From assembly GCA_947449735.1 (NCBI GenBank), contig CANFTB010000001.1:62001-126000 (forward strand): a stretch of 64,000 bases of DNA, written 5' to 3'. Numbering within the stretch: the stretch's first letter is position 1; every line of letters starts with the position of its first letter. The translations under genes were made by a program, and so were the position numbers. Under the pieces are notes generated by a model, which had not been told where the DNA came from, made no database searches, and was given only the letters and a program-made list of their open reading frames with translations. This stretch comes from Chthoniobacteraceae bacterium. Lineage in GTDB: Bacteria > Verrucomicrobiota > Verrucomicrobiia > Chthoniobacterales > Chthoniobacteraceae. This document shows, piece by piece, positions 1 through 7,814 of the stretch.

Positions 1-2
1 GC

Positions 3-209
3 GGCGGGGTCCGGGGCGGGATGGTGCACGGCGCCACGGACGAGTACGGGTACGAGGCGGTGGAAAATCCGGTGCACATCCACGACTGGCACGCCACGAT
101 CCTGGCGCTGCTCGGACTGGATCACGAAAGACTGACCTTCCGCCACGCCGGCCGGGACTTCCGCCTCACGGACGTGCGCGGAAACGTGGTGAAAGCCATC
201 ATGGCCTGA
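3..209 (+). CDS. DUF1501 family protein, C-terminal fragment
   Basis: The reading frame is open from the window edge and ends at TGA, so only the last 68 or so residues are present. It reads [20 protein letters not shown], then an [16 protein letters not shown]-like segment and a short [10 protein letters not shown] tail. This matches the end of DUF1501 proteins, the sulfatase-like alkaline-phosphatase-fold family common in Planctomycetes and Verrucomicrobia, in which this end carries a conserved HD-x-HATIL motif. These proteins are usually exported and usually follow a DUF1549/DUF1553 cytochrome gene, so such a partner is expected just outside the window. It converges on the sulfatase gene with about 40 bases between the stops. 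Substrate unknown. Confidence 0.8.
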   Translation, partial: GGVRGGMVHGATDEYGYEAVENPVHIHDWHATILALLGLDHERLTFRHAGRDFRLTDVRGNVVKAIMA

Positions 210-249
210 GGCCTTGCGTTGGCGGAACTCGGGGCGGGCGTTCCCTGCC

Positions 250-1806
250 TCAGCCCTTCTTCTCGGGCTTGGACTCTGAATTCGGGGTCCGGGTGCTGCC
301 GTTGGAGATTTCCTGGAGCAGCTGTTTGGTGAGTCGTGCGGCGACCTCTGGGTTCTCCACGGCGCGGTTCACAGCTTCGGCGCCGTCGTCGTTCATGTTG
401 TAAAGCTGGGTGGCGGACAGTTTTTTGACGGCGGGGGAGTTTGGGCGGGGCTCGCTCCAGCCTCCGGAGTCGGCCGCGAGGATGAGCTTCCAGGGGCCCT
501 GGCGGATGGCGAAGGTGCCGTTGACGGAGTGGTGGACGAGCGTCTTGCGGGCGTTTTTCGGTTCGCCGCGCAGCAGGGGTAGGATGGTGATGCTGTCCTC
601 GGCGGTGTTTTCCGGGAGGGTTTTCCCAAGGATGTCCGCTACCGTGGCAAACCAGTCGTTCAGGCAGACGAGTTCCTTGGAGGTCGAGCCTGCGGGGATT
701 TTTCCCGGCCAGCTGGCGATGAAGGGGATGTGGTGGCCGCCGTCGAAGATGTCGGCCTTGGTGCCGCGGAAGGTGAAGCTCGGGTTGTGTCCGTGGGATG
801 CGAGTTCGGCAAAGTCGGCCAGAGGGGAACAGCCGTTGTCGCTGGTCATCACCACGAGGGTGTTTTCTGAAATGCCCTCCTGTTGCAGGGCATCGAGAAC
901 GGCGCCGAGCGTGGCGTCTGTTTGCATGACGAAATCCGCGTAGGGGCTGATTCCGCTCTTTCCCCGCCATGCCTCGGACGGGACGATGGGCGTGTGCGGC
1001 GCATTGAGGGGCATGTAGAGGAAGAAGGGCTTTCCTTCTTTTGACGCCTTCGCGGAATCATGGATGAGAGCGACTGCGCGCTTGGTGAGTTCGGGCAGGA
1101 CGTTTTCGGCCTCGAAGGAATTGGCCGCCGGGCCGGGCCGGGTGGCGCCGGACTTGGCTTTTCCTGCGGTCATGGGAAAGGACTTGTCGACGGTGGGGAT
1201 TTCCAAAACCCGGTTGTTTTGGAGGAAGGTGTACGGAACCATGTCGAGGGAGGCCGCGATGCCGAAGTAATGTTCGAATCCTACACCGAGCGGCCCGCCG
1301 CCGAAGGGCTGGGTGAAGTCGGCGTTCCAGCCCTCGACGCCTTTCTCGATGTTGTCGGTGAAAGGCGGGGTGCCCTCCTTGCGTTTCCAGTCGAAGCCGA
1401 GGTGCCACTTGCCGATGCAGGCTGTCTTGTAACCCTGTTCCTTAAGGAAAGAGGCGACCGTGGCGCGGCCGGGCTCGATCAGGTCGGGGCTCATGCCGCC
1501 CTGGACACCGCTTTTGAGGCGGGACCGCCAATTGTAGCGGCCGGTCATGATGCCGTAGCGAGTCGGGGTGCAGACGGCGCTGCTGGAATGGGCGTCGGTG
1601 AAACGCATCCCAGCCGCCGCGAGGCGGTCCATGTGCGGGGTGGCGATTTTGCCTTCGGGATTCAGGCAGCGCACGTCGCCGTAGCCGAGGTCGTCGGCGA
1701 GGATGTAGACGAAATTCGGACGGGAGGGGGCGGGTTCGGCAGCGTTGGCTGTGAGGGCGCCGGCGGCAAGGCAGGCGAGGAGCGCGACAAGGGGGGAGGC
1801 TTTCAT
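250..1806 (-). CDS. secreted formylglycine-dependent sulfatase
   Basis: 518 residues. A signal peptide (residues 1-22, hydrophobic core LVALLACLAAGAL, ending ANA) directs export. The alkaline-phosphatase-fold sulfatase domain starts at residue 30 with FVYILADDLGYGD, which supplies the metal-binding Asp38-Asp39. The signature Cys79-Thr-Pro-Thr-Arg83 is present, so Cys79 should be converted to formylglycine. Later metal and substrate segments (VVMTSDNG, WKLI near the C-terminus) are intact, and length is normal for arylsulfatase-type enzymes (S1 family). It probably removes sulfate from a sulfated polysaccharide in the periplasm or outside the cell; the substrate cannot be read from sequence. 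It is the last gene of a minus-strand run of sugar genes, 96 bases after the epimerase, so cotranscription is possible but less certain than for the others. Confidence 0.93.
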   Translation of the reverse strand: MKASPLVALLACLAAGALTANAAEPAPSRPNFVYILADDLGYGDVRCLNPEGKIATPHMDRLAAAGMRFTDAHSSSAVCTPTRYGIMTGRYNWRSRLKSGVQGGMSPDLIEPGRATVASFLKEQGYKTACIGKWHLGFDWKRKEGTPPFTDNIEKGVEGWNADFTQPFGGGPLGVGFEHYFGIAASLDMVPYTFLQNNRVLEIPTVDKSFPMTAGKAKSGATRPGPAANSFEAENVLPELTKRAVALIHDSAKASKEGKPFFLYMPLNAPHTPIVPSEAWRGKSGISPYADFVMQTDATLGAVLDALQQEGISENTLVVMTSDNGCSPLADFAELASHGHNPSFTFRGTKADIFDGGHHIPFIASWPGKIPAGSTSKELVCLNDWFATVADILGKTLPENTAEDSITILPLLRGEPKNARKTLVHHSVNGTFAIRQGPWKLILAADSGGWSEPRPNSPAVKKLSATQLYNMNDDGAEAVNRAVENPEVAARLTKQLLQEISNGSTRTPNSESKPEKKG

Positions 1807-1902
1807 GGGACTGCGTTGGGGGGGATTGCGGGGGCAGCTTGTCTCCGGTGTTCCGCGCCGGTGTGAAGGCGCGTGAACGACGCTTGAACGACTCGCTGAC
1901 CC

Positions 1903-2973
1903 TCAAGAGGGGGATGCATTCAGGCGGGTTTGCCAGCTTTCGACCATTTCCTCGAGCGAACGCTGGAGGGTGAACTCGAGGTCCCACCCAGGATAGTGCG
2001 CTTTGATTTTGGAAAGGTCGCTGTAGTAGCAAATATGGTCGCCGGCACGAGCCTCCTCCGAATACGTCGAGAGTTGAGGGATGCCGGAGATGTCCTCGAC
2101 CATCAGGAACGCCTCGCGGATGGAGCAGGAGTTTTCCTTACCGCCGCCGAGGTTGTAGACTTCGGCGGTGCGCGGTGCCTTAAAGTATTCCCACACAAAG
2201 CGCGCGACATCCGTGCTGTGGATGTTGTCGCGGACCTGTTTGCCCTTGTATCCGAAGACGGTGTACGGGCGTTTCTCCAGGTTGCAGCGGACCAAATAAC
2301 TGAGAAAGCCGTGGAGTTGGACTCCGGAGTGGTTGGGGCCGGTGAGGCAACCGCCGCGAAGACAGCAGGTGGGCATGCCGAAGTAGCGGCCGTACTCCTG
2401 CACCATGATGTCGGAGGCGAGCTTGGAGGCGCCGAACAGCGAGTGTTTGCACTGGTCCACGGGGAAGTCCTCAGGGATGCCGCTTGCGAAGCTCGGGTCG
2501 TCAAACTCCCAGCGTGTTTCCAGTTCGCGGAGGGGGATCAGGTTGGGCCGGTCGCCGTAGACTTTGTTGGTGGAAAAATGAATGAAAGGGGATTCCGGGC
2601 AGAAGCGCCTGGCGGCTTCGAGGAGGTTCAGCGTGCCGCCGGCGTTGGTGTCGAAATCGTCAAAGGGAATGGTGGCGGCGAGGTCGTGGGAGGGTTGCGC
2701 CGCCGTGTGGATGATGGCGGCCGGGCGCAGGGTCTCGACACATTCAAGGACGGCCGCGCGGTCGCGGATGTCGATCGGATGCAGGGTGAAGGACGGGATG
2801 AGGCCGAGTAGCCTGTCGCGGTTCCAAGTGGTGTCCCCCTGGGGACCGAAGAACACCGCCCGCTGGTTGTTGTCAATGCCGTGGAGTGCGAAGCCCTGCT
2901 GGTGGAAAAAGAGGCAGATTTCGGAGCCGATCAGTCCGGAGGAGCCTGTGACAAGGATGCGTTTGGAGGACAT
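1903..2973 (-). CDS. NAD-dependent sugar-nucleotide epimerase/dehydratase (Phe in place of catalytic Tyr)
   Basis: 356 residues, extended SDR fold of the CDP-paratose 2-epimerase / UDP-glucose epimerase type. The Rossmann motif is [13 protein letters not shown] (residues 6-18), NAD-binding acidic end at IDN (33-35), and FSTNKVYGD at 133-141. The usual Tyr-x-x-x-Lys site reads SLFGASK, Phe180 and Lys184; the codon is TTC, so a Tyr is truly absent in this sequence. [21 protein letters not shown] stretch follows, as in related bacterial paralogues. It lies 6 bases downstream of the GT2 gene and is almost certainly in the same operon. Likely role: forming or modifying a nucleotide-activated sugar for surface glycan. 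The exact product is unknown, and the Phe may mean altered chemistry or a scaffold role. Confidence 0.85.
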   Translation of the reverse strand: MSSKRILVTGSSGLIGSEICLFFHQQGFALHGIDNNQRAVFFGPQGDTTWNRDRLLGLIPSFTLHPIDIRDRAAVLECVETLRPAAIIHTAAQPSHDLAATIPFDDFDTNAGGTLNLLEAARRFCPESPFIHFSTNKVYGDRPNLIPLRELETRWEFDDPSFASGIPEDFPVDQCKHSLFGASKLASDIMVQEYGRYFGMPTCCLRGGCLTGPNHSGVQLHGFLSYLVRCNLEKRPYTVFGYKGKQVRDNIHSTDVARFVWEYFKAPRTAEVYNLGGGKENSCSIREAFLMVEDISGIPQLSTYSEEARAGDHICYYSDLSKIKAHYPGWDLEFTLQRSLEEMVESWQTRLNASPS

Positions 2974-2979
2974 TGGGGC

Positions 2980-3828
2980 TCAGGAAAGGGTGGGGTGCGA
3001 TGCACCGGAATGCGGCAGCGCCGGCGGGTCGTCCGGAGTGGCCGGCTTTTTGTAGTCGCCCCTGCTTAGGGTCTTTTCCAGCCAGCAGTAGAGGCAGATA
3101 AAGAGGTAGCGGCTTCCCATCTCGGAAATTTTGAGCTTTGCCACCCCGAAGCGGCGGTTGCGCCAGGTGATGGGGATCACAGTCCAGGAATAGCCGCGGA
3201 CGATCGCCTTCAGCGGAAGCTCGACGGTCAGGTTGAAATGCTGGGAAAGGATGGGGGTGACCCCGGAGATGACGGATCTGCGGTAAGCCTTGAAGGCGTT
3301 GGTGGTGTCGTTGAGTTTGATCCGGAAAAGAAGACGGATAAACAGGTTGAACACCCTGTTGAGGACCAGCTTGATCCACGGATAATCGATTACTCCGCCC
3401 CCGCGCATGAAGCGGCTGCCGAACACGCAGTCGTACCCCTGGTTGAGGGTGTCCCAGTAGCGCACGACGTCCCGGCAGTCGTCGGACTCATCCGCCATCA
3501 TGATCACGACGGCGTCGCCTTTCATCGCGTTCAAGCCGCACTGGATCGCGCGGCCGAAGCCATGAAGGCCCGTGTTCTGAACGGGGGCGACCTCCGGAAT
3601 CTCGCGGGCGATGTCTTCGAGAACCTGCCAGGTCGAGTCGGTGGAACCGTCGTCGACGACGACGATCTCATGGGGGATTTTCCGCAGCGACAACTCCACG
3701 TGGAGATGTCGGAGGGTGGACGGCATGGCGCCTTCCTCGTTGCGGGCGGGGATGACGATGGAGAGCAGGGAAAGCGGTTGGGCGTTCACGTCGGGGCGTG
3801 TTTTTAGGCGCTGCACAAGGCCAGCCAT
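2980..3828 (-). CDS. family 2 glycosyltransferase (dolichyl/undecaprenyl-phosphate sugar synthase type)
   Basis: 282 residues from the ATG at 3828 (MAGLVQRLKT). A longer frame exists upstream but runs inside the preceding epimerase gene and encodes Arg-rich sequence, so the internal start is preferred; it gives a 25-base overlap typical of translational coupling. GT-A features: LLSIVIPARNEE, EIVVVDDGSTDSTW and a metal-binding region VIMMADESDD in place of the simple DxD. The later segment with a hydrophobic stretch and LNDTTNAFKAYRR resembles polyprenyl-phosphate mannose/glucose synthases (DPM1-like). It would load a sugar from its nucleotide onto a lipid carrier or acceptor at the cytoplasmic membrane face. 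The lipid-sugar could feed the GT-C-like membrane protein encoded two genes upstream (4899-7370); this is inference. Confidence 0.87.
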   Translation of the reverse strand: MAGLVQRLKTRPDVNAQPLSLLSIVIPARNEEGAMPSTLRHLHVELSLRKIPHEIVVVDDGSTDSTWQVLEDIAREIPEVAPVQNTGLHGFGRAIQCGLNAMKGDAVVIMMADESDDCRDVVRYWDTLNQGYDCVFGSRFMRGGGVIDYPWIKLVLNRVFNLFIRLLFRIKLNDTTNAFKAYRRSVISGVTPILSQHFNLTVELPLKAIVRGYSWTVIPITWRNRRFGVAKLKISEMGSRYLFICLYCWLEKTLSRGDYKKPATPDDPPALPHSGASHPTLS

Positions 3829-4859
3829 TGTGGATTTGCGGCGGCGTGCCTGGCTATTTCCTCCAAAATGGACTGCGTGCTCCGGACAGGTTGCCATGCC
3901 CAGGCGCTGCTTGCCAGCGTGGAGTCCAGAACGACCCAGGGGAGGTCGAAGGGTCTTTCGGCGGTGTCGTTGTCGACTGCGTGCTTGCCGAGCCGGTCCT
4001 CGCACCAGCGACTCAACTGGAGGAGCGAGGTCGCGCTTTTTGGTCCGCCTGAAACGTTGACAAGCTTCGGCTTGTCAGGGCCGGAGCCGGCATCAAATTG
4101 CTGCAGTAGAAGGGGGGTGAGGTCCGCGGGGTGGAGGCAGTCTCTGGTCTGGTGGCCGTGGCCGCCGAATCCGAGATAGCGGAGCGGTTGCCGGGCGTTC
4201 CAGCGGTGGATCCAGTAGGAGAATATCCCCTGGTCAGCCTTTCCAAACTGGCCTGCCCCGGCGAGGACTCCGCAGCGGTTGATCCAGACGGGAAAGTCGA
4301 AGGCGGCGCCGTATTCGAGCGCCAGGGTCTCGGCGCAGAGCTTGGAAGCGCCGTAGAGGGAGACAGGCGTGCTTTGGGAAAAGGTTTCGGGCACGCCGCG
4401 GCTGAATTCGCAGTTTTTGAGTGGAGTGAAGGCGTGGGCTTCGACCACGAGCGGGACGGCTTTGAGCGCAGCGATGCTGTAAACCCTGCTGGTGGAGAGC
4501 AGGGTGAACACGGCGCCGTGGCGCCTGCAAAACTCCAGCATCGGAACCGTGCTGAACAGGTTGTTTTGGAGCAGCTCCGTGGCCGGGGAGGCGTGGGAAA
4601 TGCCGGCGAGCACAGACGGGTTGGCGGCGGCGTCAATGAGCCAGTCCGCCGGGGGATGGTTTTCGAGTACCGCCGGATCCCTGAGGTCGGCGACGGTGAT
4701 TTGGCATCCCAGCGCCCGGAGAGGGGCGAGGTTGGTTTCGGAGCCCGGTCGGGAGAGGTTGTCTATGCCGCTGACCTGAAGTCCGGGCCGGGATTCGAGC
4801 AGGGTCCTTGCAAGGGTGCTGCCGGCAAAGCCACAAATTCCGGTGAGCAAGACGTGCAT
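3804..4859 (-). CDS. NAD-dependent sugar-nucleotide epimerase/dehydratase
   Basis: 351 residues, extended SDR. The nucleotide-binding loop is LLTGICGFAGST (residues 4-15), the acidic NAD-ribose contact is IDN (32-34), STSRVYS occupies 122-128, and the catalytic pair is canonical: Tyr169 and Lys173 in SLYGASK. It is a paralogue of the epimerase at 1903-2973, with which it shares the surrounding SL(Y/F)GASKL segment, but that copy has Phe. It sits 39 bases after the TPR membrane-protein gene and overlaps the GT2 gene by 25 bases. Likely part of a pathway making a modified CDP-, UDP- or dTDP-sugar; the actual substrate cannot be told. Confidence 0.87.
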   Translation of the reverse strand: MHVLLTGICGFAGSTLARTLLESRPGLQVSGIDNLSRPGSETNLAPLRALGCQITVADLRDPAVLENHPPADWLIDAAANPSVLAGISHASPATELLQNNLFSTVPMLEFCRRHGAVFTLLSTSRVYSIAALKAVPLVVEAHAFTPLKNCEFSRGVPETFSQSTPVSLYGASKLCAETLALEYGAAFDFPVWINRCGVLAGAGQFGKADQGIFSYWIHRWNARQPLRYLGFGGHGHQTRDCLHPADLTPLLLQQFDAGSGPDKPKLVNVSGGPKSATSLLQLSRWCEDRLGKHAVDNDTAERPFDLPWVVLDSTLASSAWAWQPVRSTQSILEEIARHAAANPQWLALCSA

Positions 4860-4898
4860 GGAAAGCGTGGCGAGCCTCGCTGGAGCCTGCGGGGCGGA

Positions 4899-7370
4899 TC
4901 AGTTGGCGGCAGGAACCCCTTCTCTGAAGGGTTTTTCCTGTTTGTAAAGCTCGAGGCGCCCCCGGAGGGCGTCGCTTTGGGCCGGCGGGTGCCCCGGAGG
5001 AAGGATGGAAATCGCCTTCTCGATGAGACTGATGGCCTCTGCGAAGTCGCCGGTTTGCGCCTTTGCCGCTGCGAGGGCGTCGTAGAAGGCGGGCTCCTTA
5101 CCGTCGGTGAGTTGCATGCCGCGCTTGGCGAGGTCCACTGGCTCGAAGGTGCGGCGCAGACCGGGGTCCGGGTGAGTGGCCTGGATCCATGCCAGGCGGT
5201 ACAGGGTCGGGAGGTCGTTCGGGTTGCGCTCCAAGGCGGTTTTCCAGAGCTGGATTGCGCCGGCGCCGTTACCCATTTTGAGCTGGGCTTCGGCTAGGTT
5301 GCGGTAGGCCTCGATATAGTTTGGGTCAAGGTTGATCGCCTGGGTGTAGAGGCGGATGGGTTCGTCTTTTTCACCCTTGGTGCCGAGCAGGCTTGCCAGA
5401 TTGTTGCAGGCCCTCGCGTGGCGGGGCTCGTTTTGAATCGCATTGCGGAAGCTCTGGATGGCCTCGTCCACTTTGCCCAAACGGTAGAGTGCGTTTCCGG
5501 CGCTGAAATGGGCCTCCGCGAAGCGGGGTTGCAGTTGGACCGCAGCCTGGAAGTGGCCCAGGGCCTTTTGGACGCTTTCGGGGTCCGGTTGGGTTTCGCT
5601 CAGGACAAGCCCCAGGTTGTAGTGGGATTCAATGTCGTTTGGATCCTGTTTGATGGCGGTTTCAAAGCTGGTGATGGCTTCTTTGAAATTACGGTTTTGG
5701 GTCAGGACGCTCGCGAGGTTCCTGTGCATGAGGCCCCAGGTGGGGTGTTCTTCTGCGGCCTTTCGCTGAAGCTCTATGGCTTCGGGAAGTTCCCCCTTGC
5801 CCCGGAGCAGGACGCTCAGGTTGTTGAGGGAGCCCACGAGGTGGGGGTTGAGGCGGATGGCATCCCGGAAAAGACGCTCGGCGTCCTTACGAAGTTCGGC
5901 GGCCTTCTCGGGTGTTTCGCGGATGGCCCTCGCCTGATAGGCGGAAGCCAGTTTTTCGCTGGAGTAATCGTTGTCCTTGGTGACGGCCAGAGAGTGAGTC
6001 CAGAGGCTTTCGTCGTCCTTCCAGTGAGAGGTCTGCTGGGCGGCTGCGAACGACATCAGGACAGTGGTCACGACGGCAGCGCCGATCGCCGTCTGCTTTT
6101 GGAGGGCGGATTTTGCAATCGAACCGACCACCCAGGCGACTGCGATGCCCATGCCGATTTGGGGCAGGTAGGTGTAGCGGTCGGCTGCGATCTGAATGCC
6201 GCCGGGGACGAGTCCGATCACGGGCAGCAGGGTTCCGAGAAACCAGAGCCAGCCCAATAGAATGGAAGGCTGCTTTTTCCTCCAGATCCAGGCCATCCAG
6301 CTCAGGGCAAGCAGCACCAACACGGAGACTGCCATTTTGGCGAATCCCGGCCCCTCGACCACGAAGGGGTAGTGTGGTGAAAGGTTGGTGGGAATGAAGA
6401 ACTGCCGCACATACATCAGGTAGGACACCGGGATGTACTCCAGACGGGGGAGGAGCGGCAGGATCGGAATCGGACGGAAGGGCTTTCCAACCGCGAAAAC
6501 GGCGCCCACCGCGGAGGCGAAGGCCATGATGAAAAGGGGCAGCTTTTCAAAAACCAGAGGCTTGAGCTGGTTGAGGACCGGGCCCCAGGCACCGGGTGTT
6601 TCGGGTTCAAAGTTCCAGCGTTTGAGGGGCCAGATGTCCAGAAGGAGAAACACGAAGGGGAGGGTCACCAGCATCGGTTTGGAGAGCAGTCCCAGAGCGA
6701 AGAGCACGCAGAGCAGGATGTGCCTCTTGGAGGAACTGCTTTTTGCGGCGTAAAAACCGTATGCCCACAGAGTGGCCATCAGGAAAAAACCGCTCAGCAC
6801 GTCCTTGCGCTCGGTCACCCAAGCGACGGATTCCGCCCGGAGGGGATGCACGGCGAAGATCACCGCCGCAAAAGCGCTCCGCCACACGGAGCCCGTAAGC
6901 TGGCGGAGGGCCAGGAAAAGGAGGGATGCAGCAGCCCCATGGAGGAGGATGTTGTGCAGATGGAACCATCCTGCGGCATTGCCCGGCTTGCCTGAGGCGA
7001 GTTCGGCAGGGAGACCGGAAACACTGGAGTCAAAAATAAAGGACCAGCTCGTGAGCGGGTGCCACTGTCCGACGTGGCTGTGGGAAACCGCCCACCAGAT
7101 GCTGGAGAGACTCAGTCCCTCGCGAACCGCGGGAATTTCCAGAATGTATTGGTTGTCGTCGTAGCTGAGGAAACCAAACTTGCGGGCCTCGCCAAATACA
7201 GCAAGAACCAGAAGAAAGAGTCCGGCGGTGATGAGATGCACCTTCCACTTGTCCAACCAGTGAAGCAAACCGCCTTGGGATGCCTCCTGAGAGCCCGGTG
7301 TTTGCTTTAGGGTGTCGTTTTTTTTCTGAGCAGATGGCTCCGTCTTCTTAGAGTCTGGGTGGGTGGACAT
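4899..7370 (-). CDS. TMTC-like multi-pass membrane protein with TPR domain (putative GT-C glycosyltransferase)
   Basis: 823 residues. After a polar N-terminus of about 40 residues comes a membrane region of roughly ten hydrophobic segments (about 45-440), then a TPR array (about 455-790). The first loop has FLSYDDNQYI, a GQWHPLTSWS motif and, later, SVAWVTERKDVLSGFF. These are characteristic of the TMTC / GT-C-like family whose eukaryotic members transfer mannose to protein Ser/Thr; bacterial homologues are largely uncharacterised. The TPR part shows repeated ALERNPNDLPTLY-type helices and ends in a short charged tail. As the first gene of the five-gene sugar cluster it could transfer the sugar made by the epimerases and GT2 onto a protein or glycan outside the membrane. 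Enzymatic activity is inference. Confidence 0.82.
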   Translation of the reverse strand: MSTHPDSKKTEPSAQKKNDTLKQTPGSQEASQGGLLHWLDKWKVHLITAGLFLLVLAVFGEARKFGFLSYDDNQYILEIPAVREGLSLSSIWWAVSHSHVGQWHPLTSWSFIFDSSVSGLPAELASGKPGNAAGWFHLHNILLHGAAASLLFLALRQLTGSVWRSAFAAVIFAVHPLRAESVAWVTERKDVLSGFFLMATLWAYGFYAAKSSSSKRHILLCVLFALGLLSKPMLVTLPFVFLLLDIWPLKRWNFEPETPGAWGPVLNQLKPLVFEKLPLFIMAFASAVGAVFAVGKPFRPIPILPLLPRLEYIPVSYLMYVRQFFIPTNLSPHYPFVVEGPGFAKMAVSVLVLLALSWMAWIWRKKQPSILLGWLWFLGTLLPVIGLVPGGIQIAADRYTYLPQIGMGIAVAWVVGSIAKSALQKQTAIGAAVVTTVLMSFAAAQQTSHWKDDESLWTHSLAVTKDNDYSSEKLASAYQARAIRETPEKAAELRKDAERLFRDAIRLNPHLVGSLNNLSVLLRGKGELPEAIELQRKAAEEHPTWGLMHRNLASVLTQNRNFKEAITSFETAIKQDPNDIESHYNLGLVLSETQPDPESVQKALGHFQAAVQLQPRFAEAHFSAGNALYRLGKVDEAIQSFRNAIQNEPRHARACNNLASLLGTKGEKDEPIRLYTQAINLDPNYIEAYRNLAEAQLKMGNGAGAIQLWKTALERNPNDLPTLYRLAWIQATHPDPGLRRTFEPVDLAKRGMQLTDGKEPAFYDALAAAKAQTGDFAEAISLIEKAISILPPGHPPAQSDALRGRLELYKQEKPFREGVPAAN

Positions 7371-7814
7371 CAGGAAAAATTTTGGGAGGTATCGGTGAGG
7401 GGTGGCCCGGAGCGCGCCCGTGCCGAAAGAATGTCATAGCATACACTATCGAGTGTTCAAGGTGCTCCATTAAGATATCACAACTAATCATTAGAAACGC
7501 CCCGAACTAATGGCTGCGCCTTTCCTGACTGGCTGCGCCTCTCTCTGTAAGGTTTTGCCACCGGGGCGACTCAGTCCATGGGCCGCCCGGCTGAAGCGGC
7601 CGGCCTGTGCTTTCTGACTCCCAGCTTTCAGTGTAGCCTCCACTATTGTCTCGGGAATTCCGGGATTTTTTCCTTCGGATGGAACGAAGTTGCCATTTTA
7701 CTCCCTAATACCCCTGCGAGGCGTCGGTTTTCTTAATGCGCCATCATTCTGGAGTTCTCCAGAGTAAAAGGCATCGTCCGTCGTTCCGTTCGGTTTTTGA
7801 TTAAAAATTCCCCT
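7371..7814. other. intergenic region between divergent genes
   Basis: About 440 bases separate the start of the TMTC-like gene (minus strand) from the ATG chosen for the haem protein (plus strand), so promoters for both should lie here. It is clearly more AT-rich than the genes around 7430-7500 and 7660-7810. A short repeat GGCTGCGCCT occurs twice (about 7512 and 7530). No convincing sigma-70 pair, operator or RNA gene could be picked out by eye. Confidence 0.5.
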
